Shown piece by piece: positions 34,801 to 42,994 of a stretch of DNA of 64,000 bases. Source of the stretch: Nitrospira sp. ST-bin5 (GTDB taxonomy: Bacteria > Nitrospirota > Nitrospiria > Nitrospirales > Nitrospiraceae); assembly GCA_002083555.1 (NCBI GenBank), contig MSXN01000021.1:139521-203520 (forward strand). Reading direction: 5' to 3'. The translations under genes and the position numbers were made by a program. Position 1 is the stretch's first letter. The number at the start of each line of letters is the position of its first letter. A model generated the notes under the pieces. That model was not told the DNA's origin, did no database searches, and worked only from the letters and a program-made list of their open reading frames with translations.

Positions 34801-37187
34801 GCCCGCAGTCTGCCGACGCGTTCCGATTCTCGCCTCCAGCCAACGGCCGTCTGGCCTTGCGCAGCCTCCATTGCCGCCCGCAACTGGGCAAGGACCTCGG
34901 TCTTGCGCGCCTTGGCTGAATGCAGTTCGAGACAGAATGGTCCCAGACCGATGTTCTTTAGACGGCGCTCCACAACATCAAGGGCCGCCATCTTCTCCGA
35001 TACGAAGAGCACTGTCTTACCATGCCCTAGAAAATGCGCGATCAGATTGGTGATGGTCTGCGACTTCCCCGTGCCAGGCGGTCCCTCCAGCGCGAAGTCG
35101 TGCCCCGCACCGGCACGGCTAAGCGCATTCAACTGCGAGGAATCGGCAAGCAACGGCGCAAGCAGGTCACCTGGTGCGTGCCGTTCATCCAGATCTTCGC
35201 GCAAAGATAGATCCTCGCGGACACCGATGGGCTCACGAGGACGCTCAATCAGGTGATCCACCACTCGGTTTTGCTTGAGCTGCTGTGTGCGGTCCTGTAA
35301 GTCCTTCCACATCAGATACTTCGTGAACGAGAAGATGCCGAGATAGACGTCCTCAGTCACCTCCCAGCGCGGAATCTCCTTCACCGCGAGGCGAAAAATT
35401 TGCCAGATCTTCTTCACATCTACGCCGTTTCCATCGGTGGGCAGAGGATCGAGACCTTTTAGCGAGAGCCGAAAGTTCTCACGCAGCAACTGGACCAGGG
35501 TCGGATTGACTATGGTTTCGTCGTCGTGTCGCTTAACAGCGTAGCCGGTCCGCACGGACTGACGGGTGAGTGTGACAGGCACCAGTAGTATCGGGGCAGA
35601 GTGGGTCTTCTCTGCCCGTTCATCCTCCGCCCAACGCAGAAAACCGAGCGCAAGGTAAAGCGTATTGGCACCACCTTCCTCCAGTCCGAGACGCGCGGCA
35701 CTGTAGATTTCGTAAAGCCTCGAATCGAGAGATTTTGGCTCGACGGTGGCGAGCAGTTCCTTCTGTTGCATCGCTTGTATGGCAGCCGCCTCGACGGGAT
35801 CCTGGCCGGTACGGTTTGCGGCGACGGCAGCAACGCGAGGGTCCGCACCCTGCATGATCTGCGGCAACGGACGAAATTTCCACTCCTGCCCGTCAGCCAG
35901 TGCATCCTCCAGGTGAGCCGGATCCGGCACGCGCAAAGGAAGCATGATCTTCGTCGGTTTGAAATTGATCAGGCGATTACGCAGCGTGAGATCGAGCAGC
36001 TTCGATTTCCAGCGGGCGAGCCGCCCTTCAGGTGTTTCCGGGCGCACGTTCTCGTCGAGCAGAAACGCCTCGCCATCTAGAGGAGGCAGCGCCGGAGGCG
36101 GTTCGACACCCGGATTGGCGACGCGTCCGGATAGCTGGTCTCCCGCAGCGGTCGCCGCCTCGGTCCTGCTCGGCAATGGCCTCACTTGTTCTATGCGTGC
36201 GCGCTTGACGTCGATCGCAAACAGGAATTCATCTTCCCGCTGCAGATGCTCCAGTCCACTCTCACAGGCCACGCGTAGCGAAGGCCTTGGCCGGTGGGTC
36301 AGCGCCGTGGTTTCGAACACAATCAATTCGCCGCTGACAACCCGCTTGCGCACCGCCTGACCGTCGTCGAACGTCGGCGTCGGGAACGTCGTATTGATCA
36401 GCCAGGAGCCGACCCACGCATGCCCTTTCTTGATCAACACGACCGGGTTAAGGCCAGCCTGTTCGAGGCAGGAAGCAAACAGCATGGCGAGGTCCATACA
36501 GGTCGCGATGCCACCCGAAAACACCCGGTCCGGCGTGCGGATCTTCTGGCCGTCATTGGTGAACGAGGCTGGCGGTTCGCAGTAATGCAGACCGGAGGCT
36601 CCGATTGCGCTATAGAGCGCTGAGATCTGTGCCCATACGTCCTCCCGGTTCTTCGACTGGTAGCCGTTCATCGAACGGCCATTGCCAACCGTGGTTAGTA
36701 ACTCACCGGCCTGGAAGATCAGGCGGTCGACAGCAGGATTGTTTGGGAGGGAAAACGCTGCCAGTAACTCGGGCAATGCTCGGGTACCAGGCCATTGATC
36801 GTAGGCCAACACATCCACTCGGTGATCGGTACAGGCAATTTCCACTCCCGCTGAGCTGACGCGGACAACCACACGGCCGCGCTCCGCCTCATTCAACTCC
36901 GCGAGATACTGATGCCGGAACTTCATGTCCAGTGCGTCGATACGCCGCGTTTCCCTCGGATCAAGCCGCTCGAATTGTAGGCGCACAGCGTCCGCAAATT
37001 CAGGCTCGCAACGAACTGAAACTTCGACATCGCGCAGCACTTCATCGGTGACGTTGGTGATACTCAGGCCGCGGAGGAGGGGAACGTTGTTCTGGTAGGA
37101 GGCGTAGCTGACCGTCGGGTCGGCCATGATCTGGACGACAGCCGAAGGCTGCGTGGATTCACCACTGTCGGATGTCCCGTTGCTCAT
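31890..37187 (-). CDS. Giant DUF4011 SF1 helicase with transglutaminase-like and Vsr-like nuclease domains
   Basis: 1765 residues from ATG 37187 (GAGGAG four bases upstream). Order: a beta-rich N-terminus; a transglutaminase-like fold near 220-290 (GGIATCMDLAMLFASCLEQA, KGHAWVGSW); DUF4011 near 390 (WKSKLLDLTLRNRLINFKPT); an SF1 helicase with Walker A EGPPGTGKSQT near 700, Walker B VVFDEASQIPVWD near 1346 and NVAITRARTG; and a C-terminal Vsr/DUF559-type nuclease near 1655-1750 (LGIECDGATYHSI, RVWSTDWW). DUF4011-helicase-Vsr proteins have been reported among anti-phage genes (the Hhe type, from memory). It is the first gene of the five-gene operon. Confidence 0.88.
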   Translation of the reverse strand: MSNGTSDSGESTQPSAVVQIMADPTVSYASYQNNVPLLRGLSITNVTDEVLRDVEVSVRCEPEFADAVRLQFERLDPRETRRIDALDMKFRHQYLAELNEAERGRVVVRVSSAGVEIACTDHRVDVLAYDQWPGTRALPELLAAFSLPNNPAVDRLIFQAGELLTTVGNGRSMNGYQSKNREDVWAQISALYSAIGASGLHYCEPPASFTNDGQKIRTPDRVFSGGIATCMDLAMLFASCLEQAGLNPVVLIKKGHAWVGSWLINTTFPTPTFDDGQAVRKRVVSGELIVFETTALTHRPRPSLRVACESGLEHLQREDEFLFAIDVKRARIEQVRPLPSRTEAATAAGDQLSGRVANPGVEPPPALPPLDGEAFLLDENVRPETPEGRLARWKSKLLDLTLRNRLINFKPTKIMLPLRVPDPAHLEDALADGQEWKFRPLPQIMQGADPRVAAVAANRTGQDPVEAAAIQAMQQKELLATVEPKSLDSRLYEIYSAARLGLEEGGANTLYLALGFLRWAEDERAEKTHSAPILLVPVTLTRQSVRTGYAVKRHDDETIVNPTLVQLLRENFRLSLKGLDPLPTDGNGVDVKKIWQIFRLAVKEIPRWEVTEDVYLGIFSFTKYLMWKDLQDRTQQLKQNRVVDHLIERPREPIGVREDLSLREDLDERHAPGDLLAPLLADSSQLNALSRAGAGHDFALEGPPGTGKSQTITNLIAHFLGHGKTVLFVSEKMAALDVVERRLKNIGLGPFCLELHSAKARKTEVLAQLRAAMEAAQGQTAVGWRRESERVGRLRADLNDFVRALHKRHGNGLTVRGATDTVIRYREWTPARMPWLDPDTHDEEALDRLRETIRTIQSVVGELGELKSHPLALVQHTDWTNAWEERLLKEASILETAASRLQEAAVAIAPALGVKLDAPSAALLDAVVGLIDVLLLAPQVPKGFAAHGGNAAVRARMQIIRGHGENRQAHWRRLAKKFNPDISSVNGEQLTKDWSAASATWWPRRWFEQRAVAGRLVQYAVDQKKPSAEEIPSLLDALRGLNMEDREMKSFESHCLEILESEYKGPDTDWAAVQRYEQWGKCFEEAIGRFASGADESARASMTEQLRKLVSEQRSLLLPTGAVSGGLTAFRDAWYGLRSQLAVVTELSGAGQALAGEPAVAGLPSRVKAIVGGWTSARRSLRLWCRWRQLRREALAAELETVIRALEEGRISALDLNAYAEYSYQNWWLKAVTDREPALRNFASVDHDRKILEFRQADEHFQKLTEQYIVAVLAEKVPRQQAGQRPDSEMALVLREFAKQRAHLPVRQLVHRITNLLPRLKPCLLMSPLSVAQYLDPAYSNFDVVVFDEASQIPVWDAVGAIARGKQLIVVGDPKQLPPTNFFNRADDAEDTVLGNEEDAPVQDLESILDECLGAGLPTIRLEWHYRSRHESLITFSNHRYYDSRLITFPSPVTNDLAVTLKPVGGIYDRGATRTNRAEADAIVTEIVAHFSDESRCKLTMGVVTFNQTQQRLIETLLDEELRKHPEIEQRIGSHGSERLFIKNLENVQGDERDLILFSITYGKDAAGRMAMNFGPINQEGGQRRLNVAITRARTGVTIFSSILPEDIDLSKTRSAGVADLKNYLEFAVRGARAIVEQALPSGLEPESPLEIEILRALRGKGWIVHPQVGCSGYRIDMAVVHPHEQGRYLLGIECDGATYHSIPTARDRDRLRQFVLEGLGWTMHRVWSTDWWSDPGRETEKLETAINKQLAAHSSHREAGSKAL

Positions 37188-38347
37188 ACAACTCCTCACT
37201 GATTAGAGCTATCCAAGTCCTTTTACGTCACCTGGCACCACATCAACCTATATGCAAGCGACCTAGCAGATTGTTCAGAATTAGGATTTCCTCAACTATC
37301 ACGAGTTCGCACCCGTCAATCCTCCCCCCAGTCATAGGAGTTGTTCTGTCAATCCGGCCTGAATGGATTCCCCGCCCCAAACCGGGTGTTCCGGGAGTCG
37401 TTCGAGAAGGGCGATGCCAGATCACGAACGAGATTGGAACGAATTTCTCTCATGAAGGAAGTCACGCATGGATCGGTTTGCCAATACCGGAATGACACAT
37501 TGGTGCCCTCGAATAACCTGTCCACACTCAGATAGTCAGTGACGTATCTATACCGGTAAGGAAATCGACTTCATTTGATCTGAATTTGCCATAGAAGAAT
37601 ACGCGCTTCCCCGTAAAAACCTTAACTAGGGAGGTACCTAGGGTTGGGGCGAGACGCTGTTTCACCAGAAACTTCTCCTCCTATGCATCGGGAAGATTGC
37701 CTGGGAATACCCCTACCTGGATAAAAAAAGCGTCAAGGCGTTTTTCCATACATCCGTCGCAGATCGTCGACCGCTCTGCCTATTCCATCGATGGCAGCAG
37801 AATAAGAACCAGATCTCCACTCAGCTATTGCCATCGCAGCATACCCGCGCTCTAACGAGAAATCATCCCCTCTTTAGGGAAACGAGAACGGGCTGAGTGC
37901 TGAGCACGGCCTGGATGGAGAACAGTCAGGAGATTGGGAATGGAGCGGCTGGCGAAGGGATACTACCCTGCGATGGAAATGACGGTGAACTCGATGGCTG
38001 CGAGTATTTTGGCGGGGAGTTCATAATCGAACTCAAGTCCGTAGAACAGAAAGAAGAGACCTTTCCGAATGGCCTCAACCGTAGCCTGTGGATCGTGCTC
38101 CCGGATAGACGCCTCGACGAAGGCGCGGTCGGTGTCCCACATGGCACATCCCATAATATGCCGCGCTTCACCCGTCCGCTGCAGCAACATGGCTGCGGTA
38201 ACACTCGCCTATGTCCTGTGAAGTATCGCTCACATGTACGCAGTTAGGAACATCGGCCCCTGCTAAGTAGTGGCCACGGCACTGAGTACATCTAACTCGT
38301 CGCTCACAGACTGATCGCACTCCTATTTGAACCGTGCTTACCGTCTG
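37188..38347. other. Gene-poor region upstream of the helicase operon
   Basis: About 1.15 kb without a convincing intact gene. It includes the likely promoter of the minus-strand helicase operon near 37200-37300 and a decayed small reading frame at 37963-38190. Short frames elsewhere have no ribosome sites. The region has stop codons in all frames and lower GC near 37500-37650, as expected for a junction between accreted elements. Confidence 0.4.
37963..38190 (-). pseudogene. Remnant of a small conserved protein gene
   Basis: A 75-residue frame with protein-like composition: RHIMGCAMWDTDRAFVEASI, then a Pro-rich turn and LFFLFYGLEFDYELPAKILA. The pattern of a short helix, Asp/Ala-rich helix and F(Y/F)GxEF recalls small hypothetical proteins often found beside toxin-antitoxin or mobile genes. 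The frame is closed by a TAG 21 bases upstream of the ATG and there is no ribosome site, so the N-terminal part seems lost. I cannot name the family. Confidence 0.35.
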
Positions 38348-38574
38348 ATCCTCCCCCTTTACCATCGGGAAATCACTCCAACTTGCAAATGAGGAGGAAA
38401 CCTAAAACGGTCTTATTCCGTCCCACTTTTCATGGGAACCTAGTGAGCTTGTGAGGCGATAAAATTGGAAATTTGGCCGCCAGCTGGCCGCTGGCGGCTA
38501 TGCACGGGGGGAGAGGTGTTCGTAACCTCTTGATTTATGGTGAGCCGGCTGGGACTCGAGCCCAAGACCCTCGC
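38348..38574 (-). repeat. Left copy of a long direct repeat bounding the tRNA-Lys element
   Basis: About 227 bases closely matching 48524-48751, in the same orientation. Shared blocks include GAGGAGGAAACC-like and TTATTCCGTCCCACTTTTCA segments, the GATAAAAT...GGCCGCCAGC hairpin and the 3' part of tRNA-Lys. Roughly nine of ten bases agree by eye, with small length changes. The copy ends where the abiEii stop codon begins (38576), so a recombination junction lies there. It probably represents the att end of an element integrated at the tRNA-Lys gene. Confidence 0.8.
38538..38574 (-). repeat. 3' fragment of tRNA-Lys (attachment-site remnant)
   Basis: Read on the minus strand this is CCA-terminated 3' tRNA sequence: part of the anticodon-arm 3' side, the T-arm and the acceptor GCCGGCTC, then A and CCA. 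It matches the intact tRNA-Lys at 48715-48790 apart from three or four substitutions, and diverges at 38575. The 5' half is absent. It is the far attachment site of the element that carries AbiE, the BrnT fusion and Wadjet. Confidence 0.8.
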
Positions 38575-38575
38575 A

Positions 38576-39490
38576 TTATCCGTACAACACACGGCGCAGA
38601 CGTTCAAGTGCCTGCGCATGCTTCTCGGGCTTCATAAGTCGAACATTCTGCAACTTCCACTTGACCGCCGGCAACTCAGCGACACCCGCCAGACTCACGA
38701 GCGCCCAATCCGGCTCACCGCGTTTGAAGCTCAACAGAAACTGACGCTGGCGCTCAGTCAGCTGTGTCCGAATGAGTGAAATCATGATTTCGCGTGTCTC
38801 TTCCAACTCATTCACCGTCACCGGCTTCACCGCCATCCCACGAAATTGTTCCTCAAAGACATCAGCAATCGGCTGTCGGTTAGGGGCCAGCATCTCAGCC
38901 AGAGGTCGGTCGCCGCTGAGCAGGTAGACGACAAATACTTCCAGCAGCCCATCGGTGAGGCCCTCGTGTTTCAGCAACAGTTGCACATCAAACAGATCGC
39001 GCGGATGTTGTCGATCGAGCGCCGCACAGAGCTTGCCCGCATACAGATCATCCAGATGGACGACCGGCACTTCGATATAGCCGAACTGTGCCTCCACTGC
39101 CGGGCTGACGCCTCGCATGGCCGGTTCACGCACACATCCACGCAGCACCGGAGAGACCTCAATCTTCACTCGCGCGCGGCCACGCCATGCGACAAGTTTC
39201 ATCATCTGTCCCTCGGCACTCGTGCGTTCTACGCGAACACCTTTCGAGCGTGCTTCGATGGAAGAGGCAATCCGCTCTAGCGCCGCGCCGACTTCGGCTA
39301 GGCTGGTCGCCCGATCCTGGATCGGCACATAGGTGAGATCGATGTCCACCGACAAGCGCGGCAGATCACGCACGAACAGATTGATTGCCGTCCCGCCCTT
39401 AAGAGCGAAGCAGCGCTCTGTTGCCACGAGCGGCAACACATCCAGCAAGAGCACGACTTGTGGGCGATACGGATTATCTTCGCGTAACAC
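38576..39490 (-). CDS. abiEii: AbiEii-type nucleotidyltransferase toxin
   Basis: 304 residues from GTG 39490, which lies inside the end of the antitoxin gene (17-base overlap). The nucleotidyltransferase core is clear: LKGGTAINLF, then LSVDIDLTYVP (GG-x-A and DID metal ligands), and VKIEVSPVLRG. A later segment, HLDDLYAGKLCAALDRQHPR, matches the AbiEii DLxAGKLxAxxxR pattern, followed by a helical C-terminal domain. AbiEii toxins modify tRNA or nucleotides and cause growth arrest on phage infection; AbiEi represses and counteracts. The stop codon touches the tRNA-Lys fragment at 38574. Confidence 0.9.
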   Translation of the reverse strand: MLREDNPYRPQVVLLLDVLPLVATERCFALKGGTAINLFVRDLPRLSVDIDLTYVPIQDRATSLAEVGAALERIASSIEARSKGVRVERTSAEGQMMKLVAWRGRARVKIEVSPVLRGCVREPAMRGVSPAVEAQFGYIEVPVVHLDDLYAGKLCAALDRQHPRDLFDVQLLLKHEGLTDGLLEVFVVYLLSGDRPLAEMLAPNRQPIADVFEEQFRGMAVKPVTVNELEETREIMISLIRTQLTERQRQFLLSFKRGEPDWALVSLAGVAELPAVKWKLQNVRLMKPEKHAQALERLRRVLYG

Positions 39491-40289
39491 CGAACTGCTC
39501 CGGGACCGTGATCAAGAAGCGCACATCCAGCCGTCCGCCGCGCGTCACCAACCGCTTCCCGTGCCCAAGCGTGATACGGTCGATCCTCAGCTTGCGGCTC
39601 CACGGAAGATTTTGGCGCGTGGCCAGAAAAAGAAACAGCCGTTTCACTTTGATGCTGCGGCACCCTTCAAGCAGCGACTGCACCAGCGCAGGCCTGAGCG
39701 CGGGCAAGCCCTCGAATAACTCCGCCGCATGCGTGAAACTGGCCGGATTTTCATCCACCAGGCTCAGCACTTCCAGGATCGCACGCTCTGGTGCGGTCAC
39801 TGTCAGCTTCCAATCACGCACACGCGTCGGCAGTTGCGCCAGTCCCTCGCTTGCGAGGGCCGGCACGAACACCTGTTGACGATGAAAGACAAACTGTTGC
39901 GACAGTGAAATAGCCGAAACCCACGCTGGGAGACGCGCCAGCCCTCTCCCATGGCTCCAGAGATGGATACGCGACTCTCCTGCCAGCGGCAGGTAGTGGG
40001 CCAGGCCATGAAGGTTCAGCGCCGAGAGCCCACCCACATGGATGGGCTGTTGCGCCAATCGCTGGAGAGCCAACACCACTCCCTGCCAGTCGACTGGCAC
40101 AGCAGCATGGCGCGCATAGGCACCATGGGCCAACGCCGTGAGCCAGCCGCTCGCCACATACTTGCGTACCAGTTGCGGAGATATTCCCCGCTCAGAGAGC
40201 CACGCGCTCGGGACAATCACCCCTTCCGGCAGATCCTCGAGCAGATGCTTCAACAGCCGGTTTGGCACCGCTTTCTTTTGTATACCCAT
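39474..40289 (-). CDS. abiEi: AbiEi-type antitoxin and transcriptional repressor
   Basis: 271 residues from ATG 40289; the frame is open 14 codons further but without a ribosome site. An N-terminal winged helix (LKHLLEDLPEGVIVPSAWLS, GISPQLVRKYVASGWL, YAR) is followed by the AbiEi_3 C-terminal domain (GGLSALNLHGLAHYL, APERAILEVLSLV, RSIKVKRLFLFLA). Type IV antitoxins of this family silence the promoter by binding inverted repeats and neutralise AbiEii without direct contact. A palindrome and several GTTTA/TAAAC half-sites lie just upstream (40310-40460). It overlaps abiEii by 17 bases. Confidence 0.88.
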   Translation of the reverse strand: MGIQKKAVPNRLLKHLLEDLPEGVIVPSAWLSERGISPQLVRKYVASGWLTALAHGAYARHAAVPVDWQGVVLALQRLAQQPIHVGGLSALNLHGLAHYLPLAGESRIHLWSHGRGLARLPAWVSAISLSQQFVFHRQQVFVPALASEGLAQLPTRVRDWKLTVTAPERAILEVLSLVDENPASFTHAAELFEGLPALRPALVQSLLEGCRSIKVKRLFLFLATRQNLPWSRKLRIDRITLGHGKRLVTRGGRLDVRFLITVPEQFGVTRR

Positions 40290-40309
40290 GGTGTATCTAT
40301 TCCCAAAAC

Positions 40310-40460
40310 CGTAAACCAACTCACTGTTCAAAACCCATGCAGTTTACGATTTAGAAGAATAATAAACCTGCGGTTTATAAATGTCTACATTTGCAAACCA
40401 GTAGTTTAATAACTGGTCGCCATGCAGGGCCTGCGTCTGCAAAGAAACCATTCTATAAAC
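40310..40460 (-). promoter_or_regulatory. Probable AbiEi operator: palindrome and repeated TAAAC half-sites
   Basis: Positions 40362-40378 form a perfect palindrome, ATAAACC TGC GGTTTAT. Related half-sites occur at about 40311 (TAAACC), 40341 (GTTTA), 40397 (CAAACC), 40405 (GTTTA) and 40455 (TAAACC). Repeats of this style upstream of abiE operons are the binding sites for AbiEi autoregulation. The AT-rich patch between them likely holds the promoter. Confidence 0.6.
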
Positions 40461-41145
40461 CAGGGTGAAGCTAGGGACTGGCAGGCTTGCGCCCACTTTC
40501 ACGCGCGCGCGGCTGGTGAGGAGGTCTTGCCTGAAACTGGAGAGCTGGCTGAAGGTGAGTTTCATCATTTCCTAGCAGACGCAATCGAGGACAATTAGCG
40601 GAGCAGAATACGTTTTTTTCGACGGGAACTCATCTCACCTTGGAGACGAGGATACGGCCTAAAGGCTGCTATACCATCCATTTTTTCATGGTGTCAGAAA
40701 GAGTGTGGGACGATAAAAATGGGAAATTTGGCCGCCAGTTGGCCGCTGGCGGCCATACGTATTTGCACTGATTATAATCGAGTGCCCTGGCCCCATCTCT
40801 GATGAAGGGAGGTGGTCCTGAAGTCCGCGCTGTGATTCCGCTTCGTTCTCTTCATCGCCGTGCTCCTCTGGTTCGCCACCATCCGGTTGTTTCGATGAAG
40901 CAAGGCTACCATTTAGCACACTGTCAGAATTTCCAAGGCCACTCTAGGATCGACCTTCGAGCAGGGAAGCTGGAATAGCTTCTCGATGTCTTCACCTGGA
41001 ACGCCTTCTTGCGGTTGTTAGGGATCACTGACGGGATTTTCACAGCATCGTTTCGTAAGAGCAGTCGTGCGAAGATTCTGAATTTCTCCGGCTCAGGGGA
41101 ACCAAGACAACGGGTGGGGATCTCGTGTCCCTCCCTAGTACGCGG
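40461..41145. other. Intergenic stretch containing a third copy of the hairpin repeat
   Basis: About 680 bases between the abiE operator and the BrnT fusion. At 40711-40755 a 45-base copy of the GATAAAAATGGGAAATTT/GGCCGCCAG hairpin also found in the two long repeats is present. The rest has no convincing gene; the open minus-strand frame at 40686-40919 starts without a ribosome site and contains the repeat itself. Confidence 0.5.
40711..40755. repeat. Third copy of the tRNA-Lys element hairpin repeat
   Basis: A 45-base stretch matches the core of the repeats at 38348-38574 and 48524-48751. It includes a stem of GGCCGCCAG with CTGGCGGCC. No tRNA sequence lies beside it, so it is either a remnant of an older element end or a dispersed palindromic repeat. 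Confidence 0.65.
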
Positions 41146-41697
41146 TTATGCAGCAGTTCGCTTGCGCCGTGCAGCAGCTCCCCTGCGACGCTCTGGTCCT
41201 CGACGTGAGCGCTTGGCCAGTAAGGCTCTCGCACCAGCGGCATCGCGCAGGACACGGAGCGCCCGATTCACGGAAGCCGCGTCAGGAAATACCTTCGCTA
41301 ACTCAGGCTCGACCAGCACAAGATTCGTCCCTGCCTGTGCCTGTTGATAATACTTACCTCTGACGCCCCCCTTGAGTTTCGTTAAATCATACTCAGGCCG
41401 AAGATCGTCTTTCATCGATTTAGCTGAGGTCTTCCGCATGTGTTTCCTTTCTTTCGGTGTCGCCCTTCTGGCACTAATGATCCGAATCCCGTCCCCACGC
41501 TCGCAGTGTGAGAGGAACAATACACGGCCCCTTGTCGATATGCCGATAGTAATTTCGCGTGGCTCTGCATCCGAATGGTCGGGATCGCCAAACGTGAGAG
41601 CCATCGAATCGAGGAACACCGAGGCTGCTTCCTCAAATGAAACACCGTGCTTCCGTCGGTTGGCTTGCGCTTTCTTCGGATCCCACTCATATATCAC
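41146..41697 (-). CDS. BrnT-like toxin fused in frame to its antitoxin
   Basis: 183 residues in one frame. Residues 1-86 are a BrnT-type RNase-like toxin: YEWDPKKAQANRRKHGVSFE, AASVFLDSMALTFGDPDHSD, then RVLFLSHCERGDGIRIISAR and RRATPKER. BrnT toxins end about here. Residues 87-183 then read MRKTSAKSMKDDLRPEYDL, KLKGGVRGKYYQQAQAGTNL and FPDAASVNRALRVL, the pattern of the separate antitoxin commonly encoded next to BrnT, plus an Arg-rich tail. The internal ATG at 41439 has AAAGGAAA six bases before it, so the antitoxin can also be made alone. The long product starts with GTG 41697. Confidence 0.75.
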   Translation of the reverse strand: MIYEWDPKKAQANRRKHGVSFEEAASVFLDSMALTFGDPDHSDAEPREITIGISTRGRVLFLSHCERGDGIRIISARRATPKERKHMRKTSAKSMKDDLRPEYDLTKLKGGVRGKYYQQAQAGTNLVLVEPELAKVFPDAASVNRALRVLRDAAGARALLAKRSRRGPERRRGAAARRKRTAA

Positions 41698-41812
41698 ACC
41701 ACTACGATAGCATGGCTCGCCCCCCTAAGGCCAACCGGCGATACATCCACTGACCTACGCTATCCCAAGTGGCGGGTGGTCAACTTTTCCAGTCTTGAGT
41801 CAATGGCGAAGG

Positions 41813-42994
41813 CTACATGATTGAACGCCGAAACCATCCATAACTGATACGCTCCTGTTCAAGCCGTATCCGTTCTCCCATGCGGTTAAGCTTCAGGTCT
41901 TCGAACAAGGCTTGCTCTGGGGCAGTCAATCGCTCAAGTTCGCCGATGAATCGGGCGTCGGCCATCTCCTGTCCCCAAAGGGTCCTATGGGCCATGAGAG
42001 TCTCATGATCCATTAGGAAAGATTGGACATGTGGCAGACTTGCTCGCAAACGGTCCAGAATCGCAAAACCATGGGTATCGATGTCACCCCAATACCAGAC
42101 CGGCGTTTCACGCAACCATCCGATCTCCGACAACCGTTCCAACCCATATCCCAAACCGAATAAGACGATTGCACCCGGCACGTCGGGAAAGGCCAGCCCG
42201 TTCACCTTATTCTCAGTAATGAAAACCCGCCGCACGGGCCACATTAAGCGGGCAAACTGGTCTGGCGGCACCGATAAATCAGCTAGCCCCTGGATGTACA
42301 AATCCTGGTCGAGGATACGAAAGCTGATCTGGGGCACCTCTGTCCTCAACCCATACCGCTGCTCGAAATTCCGCACGCCGGAAGTCTCCCAATTAACCGC
42401 AGTCTTGGGTAACACTACGTCGAGCAACTCCGCGAGCAGCCCTTTACGCCCTTCTATGAATTTTGTGTCCACATCAGGAATATCGAGTTGCCGCAGATAA
42501 AGACCTGGGCGTGGACGAATGAAGAAATAATCCAGCACCTTCAGTATCCGAGTCCAATCCCCGGCATACTCCAAAGCAACAAGGGGTCTGCGGGAAAACC
42601 ATTCGCGCAGGGTGGGAAAACGGACCAGAGCAGCTTCGGCAATCTCGGCAAACCGCGCTGCCTCACCTACCCTGCTGATAAGCCGAAGGGCATCGGCTTC
42701 GCTTGGAACAGTCACAGCCTGAGGCAAGGCATTACGCCCGTGGATACGGTGGCGGGTTTCCTGCCACTCAATGGCGTAACCGAACCCGCGTTGCTCCCGA
42801 CTTTCATCTGCCAGCGCCAGCACCCAGCGGCGCACGTCATCGAAATGCTTTGCAATGTCCTGCGCACCCGGCTTGGCGAGCTTGAGCCGCAAGGGGAACA
42901 ACGTCTCGCCGCGGATACGTGCAGCGAGAACATCGCCATGATCCCAGCGTCGTTGTATCTGTTCCTTCAACTGCGCTGGCGTGGTCCATTTCAC
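41813..42994 (-). CDS. jetD: Wadjet JetD: TOPRIM nuclease subunit (DUF3322/DUF2220)
   Basis: 393 residues. The N-terminal part (WTTPAQLKEQIQRRWDHGDV, RWVLALADES) is the DUF3322 arm. The C-terminal DUF2220/TOPRIM-like domain has ITENKVNGLAF for the Glu, and WGDIDTHGFAILDRL for the DxD, like the topoisomerase VI A subunit. JetD cleaves plasmid DNA extruded by the JetABC complex. It starts four bases inside the end of jetC (42991-42994) and is the last gene of the jetABCD operon, in the type I order. Confidence 0.92.
   Translation of the reverse strand: MKWTTPAQLKEQIQRRWDHGDVLAARIRGETLFPLRLKLAKPGAQDIAKHFDDVRRWVLALADESREQRGFGYAIEWQETRHRIHGRNALPQAVTVPSEADALRLISRVGEAARFAEIAEAALVRFPTLREWFSRRPLVALEYAGDWTRILKVLDYFFIRPRPGLYLRQLDIPDVDTKFIEGRKGLLAELLDVVLPKTAVNWETSGVRNFEQRYGLRTEVPQISFRILDQDLYIQGLADLSVPPDQFARLMWPVRRVFITENKVNGLAFPDVPGAIVLFGLGYGLERLSEIGWLRETPVWYWGDIDTHGFAILDRLRASLPHVQSFLMDHETLMAHRTLWGQEMADARFIGELERLTAPEQALFEDLKLNRMGERIRLEQERISYGWFRRSIM

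Noticed and set aside
39205..39219. Fifteen-base match to the tRNA-Leu 3' fragment inside abiEii
   Set aside because: It lies within conserved codons of an intact gene, lacks the T-arm and CCA, and so is most likely coincidence rather than a second attachment site.
40686..40919. Minus-strand frame of 77 codons
   Set aside because: Includes the third repeat copy and lacks a ribosome site or protein-like pattern.
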